Shown in pieces: positions 1-8,885 of a stretch of 64,000 nt of DNA. Origin of the DNA: VXPQ01 sp965116435. GTDB lineage: Bacteria > Bacteroidota > Rhodothermia > Rhodothermales > VXPQ01. A program made the position numbers and the translations under genes. The stretch's first letter is position 1. Every line of letters starts with the position of its first letter. The notes under the pieces were generated by a model. The model saw nothing but the letters and a program-made list of their open reading frames with translations, did no database searches and was not told the origin of the DNA. The stretch spans positions 2,108,001 to 2,172,000 of the forward strand of contig OZ220686.1 in the NCBI GenBank assembly GCA_965116435.1, in the 5' to 3' direction.

Positions 1-1
1 C

Positions 2-949
2 GGCAATCTCAGTGACTATGTTCGAGAAAGCGGCGGTATTAGTGACCTTCTGCATAACGGCAGAAAGGCTACGGATGAGATGTACTTCGAGACGCGCTTC
101 GGGCCACATGGTTACCGATTTACGCTGAAACCCGGCCCAGGGGAGGATTTTGCTCTTTCCGATGAGGCCAGATATTATGCATACGGGGCAAGCGACTGGT
201 GGAAACTGGGAACAAGCAACGACAATCAATCACTTCTGGTTAAAGAGGCTCTTAGGGATTTGCATGCTAGTCAGTACAGCAGGCCTGTTTACAATACCAT
301 TCGATCCTGGGTTGTGTATCATTTTCACGATACAAGTCCTACGGCCGGTATGCGCCATGCCGAGATTATCGAAGACCATGAGATTCTACGGCCTGATGCG
401 TCCAATATCGCACCATTTCTGGCTCATATTCGCGAAGAAAAAAAGTATGTCTACGAGGAAATTGTCAATGCATGTAGACTGGTCACGCCCTTTCTGGATG
501 ACTTCCTGTTGAAGCCACAGAAATTCGGTCCGAAGACGAAGGTGTCTCTATCTTGGAAGACCAAAGGGTCAGATTATCCGATGCAAGTGTACCACCTTTC
601 TGATGGGAGCATTCGGTTCATTTGCTTGGCGACCGCGCTCCTTCAGCCTGACCCACCTCCGTCTCTCATTATTGACGAGCCTGAATTGGGCATGCACCCG
701 GAGGCCATACGTATTTTGGGGGAATTGATCAACAGCGCTGCGAAGGAAACCCAACTGATAGTTGCTACGCAGTCACCGCTATTGCTTGACCAATTTGCTA
801 TTGAGGACGTGATTGTTGTCAACCGGAAGGACGGACAGTCCACGTTCGAACGGCTGAAAGAGAAGGATTTCACAGTTTGGCTCGAAGACTACTCGGTAGG
901 AGAGCTATGGGCTAAGAACGTGATCGCGGGAGGAACCAGCCATGAGTAG
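2..949 (+). CDS. AAA15/AAA_21-type ATPase, 5' end outside window
   Basis: The reading frame is open from the first bases of the window, so the start codon and Walker A lie upstream; about 315 residues are visible. The C-terminal half has an ABC-like signature stretch (LSDGSIRFICLATALL), a Walker B with the conserved DEPELGMHP motif and a following VATQSP segment, typical of stand-alone AAA15/OLD-like ATPases. Such ATPases are known partners of TOPRIM/DUF4435/DUF4276 proteins in anti-phage systems such as OLD, Gabija and PARIS. Here the stop overlaps by 8 bp the start of a DUF4276-like gene, as expected for such a pair. The role in defence is inferred from family and context. The first ATG inside the window (position 80) is internal, because the frame upstream of it reads like normal AAA_21 sequence. 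Confidence 0.82.
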   Translation, partial: GNLSDYVRESGGISDLLHNGRKATDEMYFETRFGPHGYRFTLKPGPGEDFALSDEARYYAYGASDWWKLGTSNDNQSLLVKEALRDLHASQYSRPVYNTIRSWVVYHFHDTSPTAGMRHAEIIEDHEILRPDASNIAPFLAHIREEKKYVYEEIVNACRLVTPFLDDFLLKPQKFGPKTKVSLSWKTKGSDYPMQVYHLSDGSIRFICLATALLQPDPPPSLIIDEPELGMHPEAIRILGELINSAAKETQLIVATQSPLLLDQFAIEDVIVVNRKDGQSTFERLKEKDFTVWLEDYSVGELWAKNVIAGGTSHE

Positions 950-1124
950 CCCCGTAGCCGTTATCGTCATTGTGGAAGGACCAGCGGAGGAGTGCTTCAT
1001 CAAAGATGTCCTTGCCCCGTACCTCGGCGCAAAGAACGTATTCATGACACCGATCATCCTCTCGAAACCGGGGCAAAAAGGCGGTGATGTGCGCTTCGTA
1101 CGCGCCTGGAATCACTTCCTTTAA
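942..1124 (+). pseudogene. DUF4276 family protein, truncated
   Basis: Sixty codons whose start matches DUF4276 proteins: a hydrophobic strand VAVIVIVEG followed by E..E.F.KDVLAPYL and KPGQKGGDVRF. DUF4276 is a TOPRIM-like predicted nuclease family normally around 200 residues, so about two thirds is missing. The frame ends at a stop that overlaps the stop codon of the convergent prohibitin-type gene (shared bases 1122-1123), which marks a rearrangement junction. It overlaps the upstream ATPase gene by 8 bp, so the two were an operon. Probably non-functional as an effector. A short regulatory product cannot be excluded. Confidence 0.7.
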
Positions 1125-1993
1125 TTCGATGACCGCAAGTCAAGAATAGGGAAGGAGTTGCCGCCATTGAACGTGGGCAATTCGCCATTCCACTTTTCTA
1201 TCGCACGGAGATCAACGAGCCGGGGGTTCTGGGCCAGCGCCTGGGCTTCGCGTCTGATAGCATCTGCCCGCGCCTGCGACGTCGTTTCCACTTGATACGC
1301 TTCCGCATCGGCAGCCAACTGGATCTCTGCGGCAGATGCTTCGGCTTCGGTAATGCGGCGCAACTTTTCGTTTTCAGCGCGAAGCGCATCCTGTTCCGCC
1401 TTTACCTTGGCTTCGATGCTCGCGTTAAACTCGGCGGAAAACTGGAAATCCGTCACGGCTACGTTGGCAATGCGCATCGCTCCCTCGACCCCTTTATCCC
1501 GAAGGGTCTTGGCTATAAAGTCTGCAATTTCCTGTTCAATCTCCGCCTTTACAGTCGCTCGCTGCGTCACCAACTCTTCAGCCGTGAACCTTGCCGTAAC
1601 CGACTTGACGGATTCCTGAATGGCCGGGAAGATTACCGTTGCATCTATTTGCGCGCGTCTGCCAATCTGCTGGTACAGGGCAGGCACTATCGATCCGACC
1701 AGCGAATACTGAAGGGATACTTCGGTTTGTACCGTTTGCAGGTCCTTTGACGCGGCGGTCGCTACGGATTCCTCGGACTGGAGTTTGATGTTAACGCTGG
1801 TCACGTTATCGAGGAAGGGTCTCTTGAGATTGAGCCCTTCTTCCATGGGGGTATCCTGTACGGCCCCGAATGTGGTAACGACTCCTACGTGGCCCGATCG
1901 CACGGCCTTAAACGACGACAACAGGAGAATGAATGCCACGAAAGAGGCTATGGCAATGGCAATGCCTTTGGGGGACAAGAAGTTCTGGATCAT
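1121..1993 (-). CDS. prohibitin-type SPFH/Band 7 membrane protein
   Basis: A 290-residue protein with one N-terminal membrane anchor (about residues 10-30), followed by RSGHVGVVTTFGAVQ, the usual start of the SPFH domain in prohibitins. The domain runs to about residue 190. A charged, alanine-rich coiled coil (about 165-240, repeated KAEQ, AEASAAEIQLAADAEA) follows, as in prohibitin and HflC/HflK. These proteins form large ring-shaped membrane assemblies that modulate proteases such as FtsH. No FtsH gene is adjacent. The start ATG at 1993 places the anchor right after a short cytoplasmic lead. It is convergent with the broken DUF4276 gene. Confidence 0.87.
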   Translation of the reverse strand: MIQNFLSPKGIAIAIASFVAFILLLSSFKAVRSGHVGVVTTFGAVQDTPMEEGLNLKRPFLDNVTSVNIKLQSEESVATAASKDLQTVQTEVSLQYSLVGSIVPALYQQIGRRAQIDATVIFPAIQESVKSVTARFTAEELVTQRATVKAEIEQEIADFIAKTLRDKGVEGAMRIANVAVTDFQFSAEFNASIEAKVKAEQDALRAENEKLRRITEAEASAAEIQLAADAEAYQVETTSQARADAIRREAQALAQNPRLVDLRAIEKWNGELPTFNGGNSFPILDLRSSN

Positions 1994-2084
1994 GGCGTCG
2001 AGTGGTTATAGGTTGGTTCAGAAGCATATTCCCATATACGGCCTAACCTGCCCCTGTAGTCCGGGTCCACCGTGTTGACTGCGC

Positions 2085-2262
2085 ACGCTACCTGATTGGT
2101 CGCCAGACAGAGATGGTCCAGAAAATCTGGACAGGTCGTTCAGGTGCAGGGGTACGTTGGGCTATGCCGCTTGAGAGCCGCTTTAGACTGGCAGCAACGT
2201 TCGCTTGCAATATACGTCGTTGAGGGTCGGCTTGTCAAGGCCCTGAAGCCATATTTTTCGAT
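2085..2262 (-). mobile_element. IS3-type end remnant (orfB tail and element end)
   Basis: On the minus strand a short frame reads QGLDKPTLNDVY followed by a stop ten residues later, which resembles the last residues of IS3-family OrfB transposases (HQSL..TPAEVY). The segment shares the order of landmarks with the left end of the IS3 remnant at 26324: a copy of AATCTGGACA (2124) and, 87 bases on, TATACGTCGT (2211), against a spacing of 80 bases in the other element. No intact transposase remains. This is inferred from short similarities, so confidence is low. Confidence 0.38.
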
Positions 2263-2351
2263 AAAATAAGCGAGGCCGTCCACGGCCCAGGCCCGCTCCG
2301 CTTGCGCGTTAACGCCGCAGGAAGTATCATCTTGAAGATGCCCGGGTCACA

Positions 2352-2410
2352 TCCGCAAAGATCAGGGCGTCCTCAAGGATGCTCTGATTAAGTCCGCGAA
2401 GATCAGAGGC
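2352..2410. repeat. short direct and inverted repeat cluster
   Basis: TCCGCAAAGATCAG (2352-2365) recurs as TCCGCGAAGATCAG (2393-2406), and CTCTGAT (2382-2388) pairs with ATCAGAG (2402-2408). The stretch AAGGATGCTCTGAT resembles the left arm of the larger palindromes at 2597 and 10176. It lies in the 709-base gap between the prohibitin-type gene and the ThuA fusion gene, in which no convincing gene is seen. Confidence 0.5.
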
Positions 2411-2596
2411 AGCGAGGGGTGTGCTGGCAAGGAATGACGAAGCAGCGTGGTAGGCCCCACGTAATGAGGAATGACGCGGCCAGCGCGCTCCTCGATGCCT
2501 CCCGAAGGGCGCTTCACGACCCCGCCGCCGCAACACGCCGGGGTTTCCGATGATTTCAACGATAGAATCATTACAAACGCTACGTGCGTACGTGAA

Positions 2597-2625
2597 GCGC
2601 TGATCGAAGTGGATTTGATCAGTGC
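2597..2625. repeat. imperfect palindromic repeat, copy 1
   Basis: Arms GCGCTGATC (2597-2605) and GATCAGTGC (2617-2625) are inverted with one mismatch around an 11-base spacer. The whole element, including the spacer, recurs at 10176-10210 with one base change in the spacer (GAAGTGGATTT against GAAGTAGATTT). It is a dispersed intergenic palindrome of the REP/MITE kind, located about 80 bases upstream of the ThuA fusion gene. Confidence 0.65.
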
Positions 2626-2702
2626 ATCCTTAACATCAGGCCCGCCGGAAGCGTTGCGGGCTATTCCTGCCGGATTTTTCAGCCATAGCCGCCTTGCATA
2701 TC

Positions 2703-5700
2703 ATGAGCGCCACGAACCCCGCCATGCGTCGCTGCCTCCCCCTGATTGGCCTCCAGTTTGCCGGCCTTTTCCTGCTTGCCGCCGTTTTCTGCGCCCCCGC
2801 TGCGTCGGCGCCCCGTCCAGACGACCGATCCACCGTGTCCGTCCTCTTCCTTGGAGACGACGGGCACCACCAGCCCGCCTCCCGCGCCCAGCAACTGATC
2901 GCGCCGCTGTACCAGATGGGCGTGGACATCTTCTACACGGACGAAGCGGAAGATATCAACCTGGAGCACATGCGCCGGTTCGATGCGGTCGTTTTCTACG
3001 CCAATTATATGGAAATGACGCCTGCGCAGGAACAAGCCCTGCTGGATTATGTGGCGGAGGGCGGCGGATTTGTCCCGCTGCATTGCGCATCGGGCATGTT
3101 CCGCAATTCGGAAGCCTACATTGCGCTGGTGGGCGCCGCCTTCGACCGCCACGGCGTCGGCGTCGTGCGGACGGAGCGCACCGAACCGACCCATCCCGCC
3201 ATCCTCGGGACGCCGGAATTCGAAAGTTGGGACGAAACGTACGTGCACAAGCACCACAACCCCGACCGCACCGTGCTCGAGGTGCGCCGCGAAGGGGACC
3301 ATGTAGAACCGTGGACCTGGGTGCGCACGCACGGCGCAGGGCGCATATTCTACACCGCCTGGGGACACGACCAACGGACCTGGTCGCAGCCGGGATTCCA
3401 GCAACTGGTTGCGCGGGGCATAAAGTGGGCCGCCGGAGACTGGGCCCTCGACGTTGCGCCCCGGTCCATGCCGTACGAATACGTCGACGCCGTCCTGCCT
3501 TCCCTCGAATACAACTCGAACCCGGAAAACGAGCGCAGATTGCGCCCCATGCAGCACCCCGTAGACGTCGAAACGTCCATGTCCCGCATGGTCGCGCCGC
3601 CGGGGTTCGAGGTACGACTCTTTGCGGCGGAGCCCGACATCGTGAAGCCCATCTACATGGCGTGGGACGAACGCGGCCGGCTGTGGGTCGCAGAAACCAT
3701 GGATTATCCGAATCAGCTCCGGGAGGAGGTCGGCCAGGGCAACGACCGCATTACGATCCTTGAAGACACCGACGGGGACGGCCGGGCCGATGCGTTCAAG
3801 GTATTCGCCGAGAACCTGAGCATCCCGACCGGCTTCGCCTTTGCGAACGGCGGCGTTGTGGTGGTGCAGGCGCCGTACACCTTCTTTCTGAAGGATACGG
3901 ACGGAGACGACCGCGCCGATGTGCGGGACGTGCTGTTCGAGGGCTGGGGCACGTTCGATACGCATGCGGGCCCCAATAACATTCGGATGGGCTTCGACAA
4001 CTGGATATGGGGCGTGGTGGGCTATTCGGGCTTCGAGGGCACGGTCGGCGGCGAGGCGCATCGCTTCCCCATGGGGTTCTTCCGCTTCAAACCGGACGGG
4101 TCCCGCCTGGAATTCATGCGGATGACGAACAACAACACCTGGGGATTCGGGTTCAGCGAGGAAGGGATTCCCTTTGCCTCGACAGCCAACAACAACCCCA
4201 GCGTGTACATGCCGATCCCGAACCGATACTACGAAGCGGTGCGCGGCTGGACGCCGGTGCGGCTCGGAACCATTGCGGAGGACCGGCGCGTCCACCCGGT
4301 GACCACCCGCACCCGGCAGGGAGACTGGAAGGGCAATTACACCGCCGGGTCCGGGCACGCCTTGTACACCGCCCGCGATTTTCCCGAGAAATACTGGAAC
4401 CGCATCGCGTTCGTCGCCGGTCCCACCGTGCGTACGCTGGGACGATTCGCGATCGAGCCGGACGGCAGCGACTACAAGGCGCTCAACAAATGGAACATGC
4501 TCGCCAGCGACGACGAATGGACCATTCCCATTCTCGCCGAGGTGGGCCCCGACGGCGCGCTGTGGATGATCGACTGGTACAACTACATTCCGCAGCATAA
4601 CCTTGGCCCGTTCCGGGAAGGCTGGGAGCACGGACAAAACAATGCGTACGTGACCGATTTGCGGGACCGCGAGCGCGGCCGCATCTACCGCATCGTGCAC
4701 CAGGACGCCGAGCCGGGCGAACCCATGGACCTTTCCGGGGCTTCCCCGCAGGAACTCGTCGCCGCGCTCCGGCACGACAACATGTTCTGGCGACAAACCG
4801 CGCAGCGTCTTCTCGTAGATCGGGGCGAACAGGATGTGGCGGCGACCCTGTACGACCTTGTCCGCGACCCGTCCGTGGACGCGCTGGGTCTGAATCCCGC
4901 CGCCGTGCATGCCCTGTGGACCTTGCATGGCCTGGGCATGCTGGCCGGCCCCGACGGCGAGGCCTTCGGAGTCGCCGCGGAAGCCTTGGGCCACCCCTCC
5001 GCCGCCGTGCGCCGCGCCGCCGCGCAGGTGCTGCCACCCTCCGACGCTTCGCGCGACGCCCTCATGGAGCACAACATGCTGGAAGACGAGGATGCGCGCG
5101 TACGGCTGGCCGTATTGCTTGCGCTTGCGGACACCCCTCCCTCGGATGCGACGGGGGCCGCCGTGTTCGCCATGCTTACCGCCCCCGAAAACGCCGAAGA
5201 CGCCTGGATTCCGCACGCCGCTACGGCTGCGGGCGCGCAACACGCCCGGGGATTCCTGCGCGCCGCGAATCGTGCGGAGAACCTGACCGGTTCCGTCAAG
5301 GAAGCCGTCGGGCATGTGGCTTTTCATCGCATGAGCGGCATCCTGTCCGGGGAAATAACGACCATGGACATGGCCGGGGCCACAGCGGAGGAAGCCGGCG
5401 CTTCGCGGGGAGGCGTGCGTCCGAATCGGGAGGGCGTCGTTACAGTTGCTTCCGTCGGGGACGATATGGCCTTCGATACCCGGTTCATCGAAGCGACAGC
5501 GGGCGAACTCGTCACCATCCGGTTCGTCAACAACGCCACGTCGCCCGCCATGACCCACAACGTGGTGGTGCTGGAGCACTGGGAATACGTCAACCCGGTG
5601 GGGATGGCCGCCCTCGCCGCGGCGGAAAATGACTATATTCCGCCCGAACACGAAGAAAAAATCATTGCCTGGACGCCTACCGCCGGTCCCGGCGAAACCG

Positions 5701-5831
5701 TTCAGGTCACGTTCACGATGCCGCCGCCCGGAGACTATCCGTTCATTTGTACCTACGGAGGCCACTATGTGGCGATGCAGGGCGTACTGGTTTCGCTGGA
5801 TCCGGAGCGCGAACAGGAAGGAGATAACTGA
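2703..5831 (+). CDS. secreted ThuA / beta-propeller dehydrogenase / HEAT / cupredoxin fusion
   Basis: A 1042-residue exported protein. ATG 2703 is chosen because it starts a clean signal peptide ending near APAASA; an upstream TTG would add three residues. Domains: ThuA-like (about 45-250), a beta-propeller of the heme-binding/PQQ dehydrogenase type found with PVC-type cytochromes (about 290-660, with Ca-loop-like DTDGDGRAD and DTDGDDRAD), a HEAT-like helical region (about 680-875) and a C-terminal cupredoxin (about 910-1040). The cupredoxin keeps all type 1 copper ligands: H952, C1016, H1021 and M1025, in the C-x4-H-x3-M order of azurin. No CxxCH heme motif is seen, so copper may replace the cytochrome domain usual in this family as electron acceptor (inference). 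The sugar or glycan substrate is unknown. The next genes follow closely on the same strand, suggesting one operon. Confidence 0.85.
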   Translation: MSATNPAMRRCLPLIGLQFAGLFLLAAVFCAPAASAPRPDDRSTVSVLFLGDDGHHQPASRAQQLIAPLYQMGVDIFYTDEAEDINLEHMRRFDAVVFYANYMEMTPAQEQALLDYVAEGGGFVPLHCASGMFRNSEAYIALVGAAFDRHGVGVVRTERTEPTHPAILGTPEFESWDETYVHKHHNPDRTVLEVRREGDHVEPWTWVRTHGAGRIFYTAWGHDQRTWSQPGFQQLVARGIKWAAGDWALDVAPRSMPYEYVDAVLPSLEYNSNPENERRLRPMQHPVDVETSMSRMVAPPGFEVRLFAAEPDIVKPIYMAWDERGRLWVAETMDYPNQLREEVGQGNDRITILEDTDGDGRADAFKVFAENLSIPTGFAFANGGVVVVQAPYTFFLKDTDGDDRADVRDVLFEGWGTFDTHAGPNNIRMGFDNWIWGVVGYSGFEGTVGGEAHRFPMGFFRFKPDGSRLEFMRMTNNNTWGFGFSEEGIPFASTANNNPSVYMPIPNRYYEAVRGWTPVRLGTIAEDRRVHPVTTRTRQGDWKGNYTAGSGHALYTARDFPEKYWNRIAFVAGPTVRTLGRFAIEPDGSDYKALNKWNMLASDDEWTIPILAEVGPDGALWMIDWYNYIPQHNLGPFREGWEHGQNNAYVTDLRDRERGRIYRIVHQDAEPGEPMDLSGASPQELVAALRHDNMFWRQTAQRLLVDRGEQDVAATLYDLVRDPSVDALGLNPAAVHALWTLHGLGMLAGPDGEAFGVAAEALGHPSAAVRRAAAQVLPPSDASRDALMEHNMLEDEDARVRLAVLLALADTPPSDATGAAVFAMLTAPENAEDAWIPHAATAAGAQHARGFLRAANRAENLTGSVKEAVGHVAFHRMSGILSGEITTMDMAGATAEEAGASRGGVRPNREGVVTVASVGDDMAFDTRFIEATAGELVTIRFVNNATSPAMTHNVVVLEHWEYVNPVGMAALAAAENDYIPPEHEEKIIAWTPTAGPGETVQVTFTMPPPGDYPFICTYGGHYVAMQGVLVSLDPEREQEGDN

Positions 5832-5844
5832 ACTGACGCAAACA

Positions 5845-6276
5845 ATGTCCGACAACCGAATCTTGCGTTTCGTCACGGCCTCGGAAGCGGAGGTGGAAGA
5901 AGTCCCCTGGGGACCCCACCATTGGCTGTGTCGCCCTGGACTGACCGAGGCCGAGCGTTTGCTTATGGTCCGGGTGCATATGCCGCCCGGCGATGCGCAC
6001 CAGTTTCATCGCCATCCAGCCCTTGAAGAGATCATCTATGTGATTTCCGGAACGGCGGAGCAATGGGTGGAGGACGAAAAACGCCTGCTCGGCCCCGGCG
6101 ACATGGCGCACATTCCGAAGGACGTCGTGCACGCCACCTGGAATGCCGGGGGCGAACCGCTCGTTTTTCTTGCGATCCTGTCTCCGGCGACCTTTGAAGG
6201 ACCCGCCACCGTGGATGTGTACGAAGAAGAACCCTGGCGCACGCTCAAAACGCCCCTGCGCTACTCCTCATCCTGA
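5845..6276 (+). CDS. cupin-domain protein
   Basis: A 143-residue single-domain cupin. The first conserved motif is visible as HQFHRHPALEE and the second as GPGDMAHIPKDVVHATWN, which supply the metal-binding histidines and glutamate. Start ATG 5845 lies 14 bases after the stop of the ThuA fusion gene; upstream in-frame ATGs lie inside that gene. Small cupins of this type bind a metal and can be isomerases, dioxygenases or sugar binders; the substrate is not visible here. Its position between a ThuA/propeller protein and a Tm-1-like/PEP-hydrolase pair suggests a role in degrading a carbohydrate or uronate-type compound (inference). Confidence 0.8.
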   Translation: MSDNRILRFVTASEAEVEEVPWGPHHWLCRPGLTEAERLLMVRVHMPPGDAHQFHRHPALEEIIYVISGTAEQWVEDEKRLLGPGDMAHIPKDVVHATWNAGGEPLVFLAILSPATFEGPATVDVYEEEPWRTLKTPLRYSSS

Positions 6277-6304
6277 CCTGTCGCCCTCATCCGTCGCAGC
6301 GGTC

Positions 6305-7530
6305 ATGTCCCGAACCATTCTGCTCCTCGGCACGCTCGACACGAAAGGCGTGGAATATGCGTACGTCCGCGATCTTGTCCGCGAACAAGGTTTCGGAACG
6401 TTGACGATGGATGCAGGCGTGCTGGGCGAACCCGGATTTTCGCCGGACATTGCGGCGGGCGAGGTCGCCGCTGCCGGGGGGCGTTCCCTCGAAACGCTGC
6501 GCGCGCGACGAGATCGGGGAGACGCCGTTGACGTCATGATCCGGGGCGCCTGCCGCCTCGTTCCGGCCTTGTACGAGGCGGGACGCTTCCACGGCGTGCT
6601 GGCCCTGGGCGGAGGCGGCGGTACGAACATCGCCGCGGCGGCCATGCAAACGTTGCCGGTGGGCGTTCCGAAACTGATGGTTTCGACCGTCGTGTCCGGG
6701 GACGTAGCGCCCTATGTGGGCATAAAGGATGTCACGCTGATGTATTCGACGGTCGATATTGCGGGCCTCAACCCCTTGTCCCGCCGCATTCTCGCCAACG
6801 CCGCCGGGGCCATCTGCGGCATGGTTGGGCAGGATGCGCCGCCCGCGCAAGATCGTCCCGTCGTGGCGGCCTCCATGTTTGGCGTAACCACTCCCTGCGT
6901 GCACCGGATTCGCGAACGCATGGAACGCGCCGGATACGACATGCTCGTATTTCATGCGACCGGTTCCGGGGGTCGTTCCATGGAAGGCCTGATTCGGGAC
7001 GGTTATGTGGCGGGCGTGGCGGACATGACCACGACGGAATGGTGCGACGAAGTGGCGGGCGGCGTGCTCTCCGCCGGCCCGGACCGCCTGACCGCAGCGG
7101 GCGCGGCGGGCATTCCCCAGGTTGTATCGTGCGGCGCGCTCGACATGGTGAATTTTCGCGCCCTGCACACCGTGCCCGAACCGTTTCGCGGACGCACGTT
7201 GTATCGGCACAATCCGAACGTCACCCTGATGCGCACCACCGCCGAAGAATGTCGGGAAATCGGTCGGCGGATCGCGCAAAACCTGAACAAGGCGACGGGT
7301 CCCACGGTACTTATGCTGCCGCTGCGGGGCGTAAGCACGCTCGACCGGGAAGGCGAACCTTTCCACGATCCCCAAGCGAACAAGGCCCTGTTCGAAGCCC
7401 TGCGCAAACACATACGGCCCCCGTCGAACTCGTGGAACTGGACCTCCACATCAACGATACCGCCTTCGCCGACGCCGTCTTCGAGCGGCTCGCCGCCCTG
7501 ATGGCTTCATCAGAGCATCCATCGTCATAA
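6305..7530 (+). CDS. Tm-1-like ATP-binding (UPF0261) protein with a late frameshift
   Basis: Homologous to Tm-1-like ATP-binding proteins (UPF0261, about 400 residues). The start MSRTILLLGTLDTKG and the glycine-rich ALGGGGGTNIAAAAM match the family, as does GVSTLDREGEPFHDPQAN. As sequenced, the frame from 6305 stops at 7501 after a non-homologous tail. The family's usual C-terminus (VELVELDLHIND.AFADA) is encoded in another frame that stops at 7530. The switch falls at the C5 run 7418-7422, so one base is missing there, either as a real mutation or as a sequencing error. The gene precedes a PEP-hydrolase-family TIM-barrel gene, a very common pairing (the two are fused in some eukaryotes). The enzymatic reaction is not established. 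Confidence 0.8.
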
Positions 7531-7555
7531 TTTTCCTGCAAAACGACGCGCATCC

Positions 7556-8392
7556 ATGCCCTTTATCCCGTACCAGGAGAGTCTGCAACGCCTTCGCAAC
7601 CAGGTTGCGGCGGGCAAACCCATTGTTGGCGCCGGCGCCGGAACCGGCATTTCCGCCAAATTCGCCGAGCGCGGCGGGGTCGATCTCATCATCATTTACA
7701 ATTCCGGGCGCTATCGCATGGCGGGGCGGGGGAGCGCGGCGGGCCTCATGGCCTACGGCGACGCGAACGCCATCGTCATGGACATGGCCGGGGAAGTCCT
7801 GCCGATCGTACAGGACACCCCGGTGCTGGCGGGCGTATGCGGCACCGACCCCTTCCGGCTCATGCCCGTGTTTCTGAAACAACTCAAGGAGGCCGGGTTC
7901 GACGGGGTGCAGAACTTCCCCACCGTCGGCGTGATCGACGGGAATTTCCGGCAGATTCTGGAAGACACGGGCATGAGTTTCAACCTCGAAATCGAGATGA
8001 TCCGGCAGGCCCACGAACTTGAGATGCTTACCTGTCCGTACGCCTTCGACGAAGCCCAGGCCGCCGCCCTCACCGAGGCCGGCGCGGATATCGTCGTTGC
8101 CCACATGAATACGACGGTGAAGGGGTCTATCGGGGTAGATTCCGCTACGGCGCCGACGCTTGCGGAAGCCGCCCGGCGCGTACAGGCCATTCACGACGCC
8201 GCCAAAGCCGTCAACCCCGATGTTCTCGTGCTATGCCACGGCGGCCCGATCGCCGAGCCGGACGATGTGCAGTACATCTTCGACCACACGGAAGGCGTCG
8301 TCGGATTCTTCGGCGCCTCCAGCGTGGAGCGGCTCGCCACGGAACCGGCCATCGAGGCGCAAGCAAGACGCTTCAAGGAATTGGGTATATAG
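7556..8392 (+). CDS. phosphoenolpyruvate hydrolase-family TIM-barrel protein
   Basis: A 278-residue protein of the PEP_hydrolase family (PF09370-like). The visible family features are the glycine-rich GKPIVGAGAGTGISAKFAE, VDLIIIYNSGRYRMAGRGS, GVCGTDPFR, VQNFPTVGVIDG and a late GFFGASSVERLATE. The fold is a TIM barrel related to the isocitrate lyase/PEP mutase group. It lies 25 bases downstream of the Tm-1-like gene, its habitual neighbour, which suggests that the two products act together. The substrate is unknown. No membrane segment or signal peptide is present, so it is probably cytoplasmic. Confidence 0.85.
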   Translation: MPFIPYQESLQRLRNQVAAGKPIVGAGAGTGISAKFAERGGVDLIIIYNSGRYRMAGRGSAAGLMAYGDANAIVMDMAGEVLPIVQDTPVLAGVCGTDPFRLMPVFLKQLKEAGFDGVQNFPTVGVIDGNFRQILEDTGMSFNLEIEMIRQAHELEMLTCPYAFDEAQAAALTEAGADIVVAHMNTTVKGSIGVDSATAPTLAEAARRVQAIHDAAKAVNPDVLVLCHGGPIAEPDDVQYIFDHTEGVVGFFGASSVERLATEPAIEAQARRFKELGI

Positions 8393-8398
8393 CGCGCC

Positions 8399-8803
8399 TT
8401 ACCCCCTCTCTACGATCTCCCGCTCGCGGTTCAGGTCCCGGTTGTACGCCTCTTCCGTGGAGAATTTCTCTGGATAGCGCGCCCGGAGCTTCGCAATGTT
8501 GATGCGCTGCACTTCTTCCTGATCCACCCCGAGCGCATCCCGAATCACGGCCATGTACCATTCGAGATCGCCCAGCTCCTCGACCAGATTGGGTTTGTCC
8601 AGCGTACCCCCGTAGTAGAGCGCGCGTTTGATGGCGTCCAGCAATTCGCCCGCCTCGGTAGCCAGGCCAATGGCTCCGTGCAGCAGTTCGGGCGATACGG
8701 CGCCTTCGTCGCTGCCGTCGCCTATATGAAATTGCCGGGACAGCGTCCGCAGTGCGTCGGATTGATAGCTGGAGCTGGAGCTGGAAGAAGAGTGGGAAGA
8801 CAT
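8399..8803 (-). CDS. MazG-like NTP pyrophosphohydrolase
   Basis: A 134-residue protein with the all-alpha NTP pyrophosphohydrolase core. HGAIGLATEAGELLDAIKR contains the E..E part of the metal site, and NLVEELGDLEWYMAVI supplies the EExxD part. Start at 8803 gives an N-terminus with a run of serines (MSSHSSSSSSSS) before the domain; longer starts would run into sequence without homology. This family removes non-canonical or excess nucleoside triphosphates. It is convergent with the PEP-hydrolase gene (six bases between stops) and lies downstream of xylA on the same strand. Confidence 0.82.
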   Translation of the reverse strand: MSSHSSSSSSSSYQSDALRTLSRQFHIGDGSDEGAVSPELLHGAIGLATEAGELLDAIKRALYYGGTLDKPNLVEELGDLEWYMAVIRDALGVDQEEVQRINIAKLRARYPEKFSTEEAYNRDLNREREIVERG

Positions 8804-8885
8804 GGCGGTATGTGCACAAGAAGGAATGCGGAATGCGCGGAAATCGGCAGGCGCAACGGCGAAGACAACGCTCGAAAGGGGCCGG

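Noticed and set aside
2679..5876. Very long open frame on the minus strand opposite the ThuA fusion gene
   Set aside because: No recognisable domain, arginine/histidine-rich composition and complete overlap with a convincing gene on the other strand; it is a by-product of high G+C.
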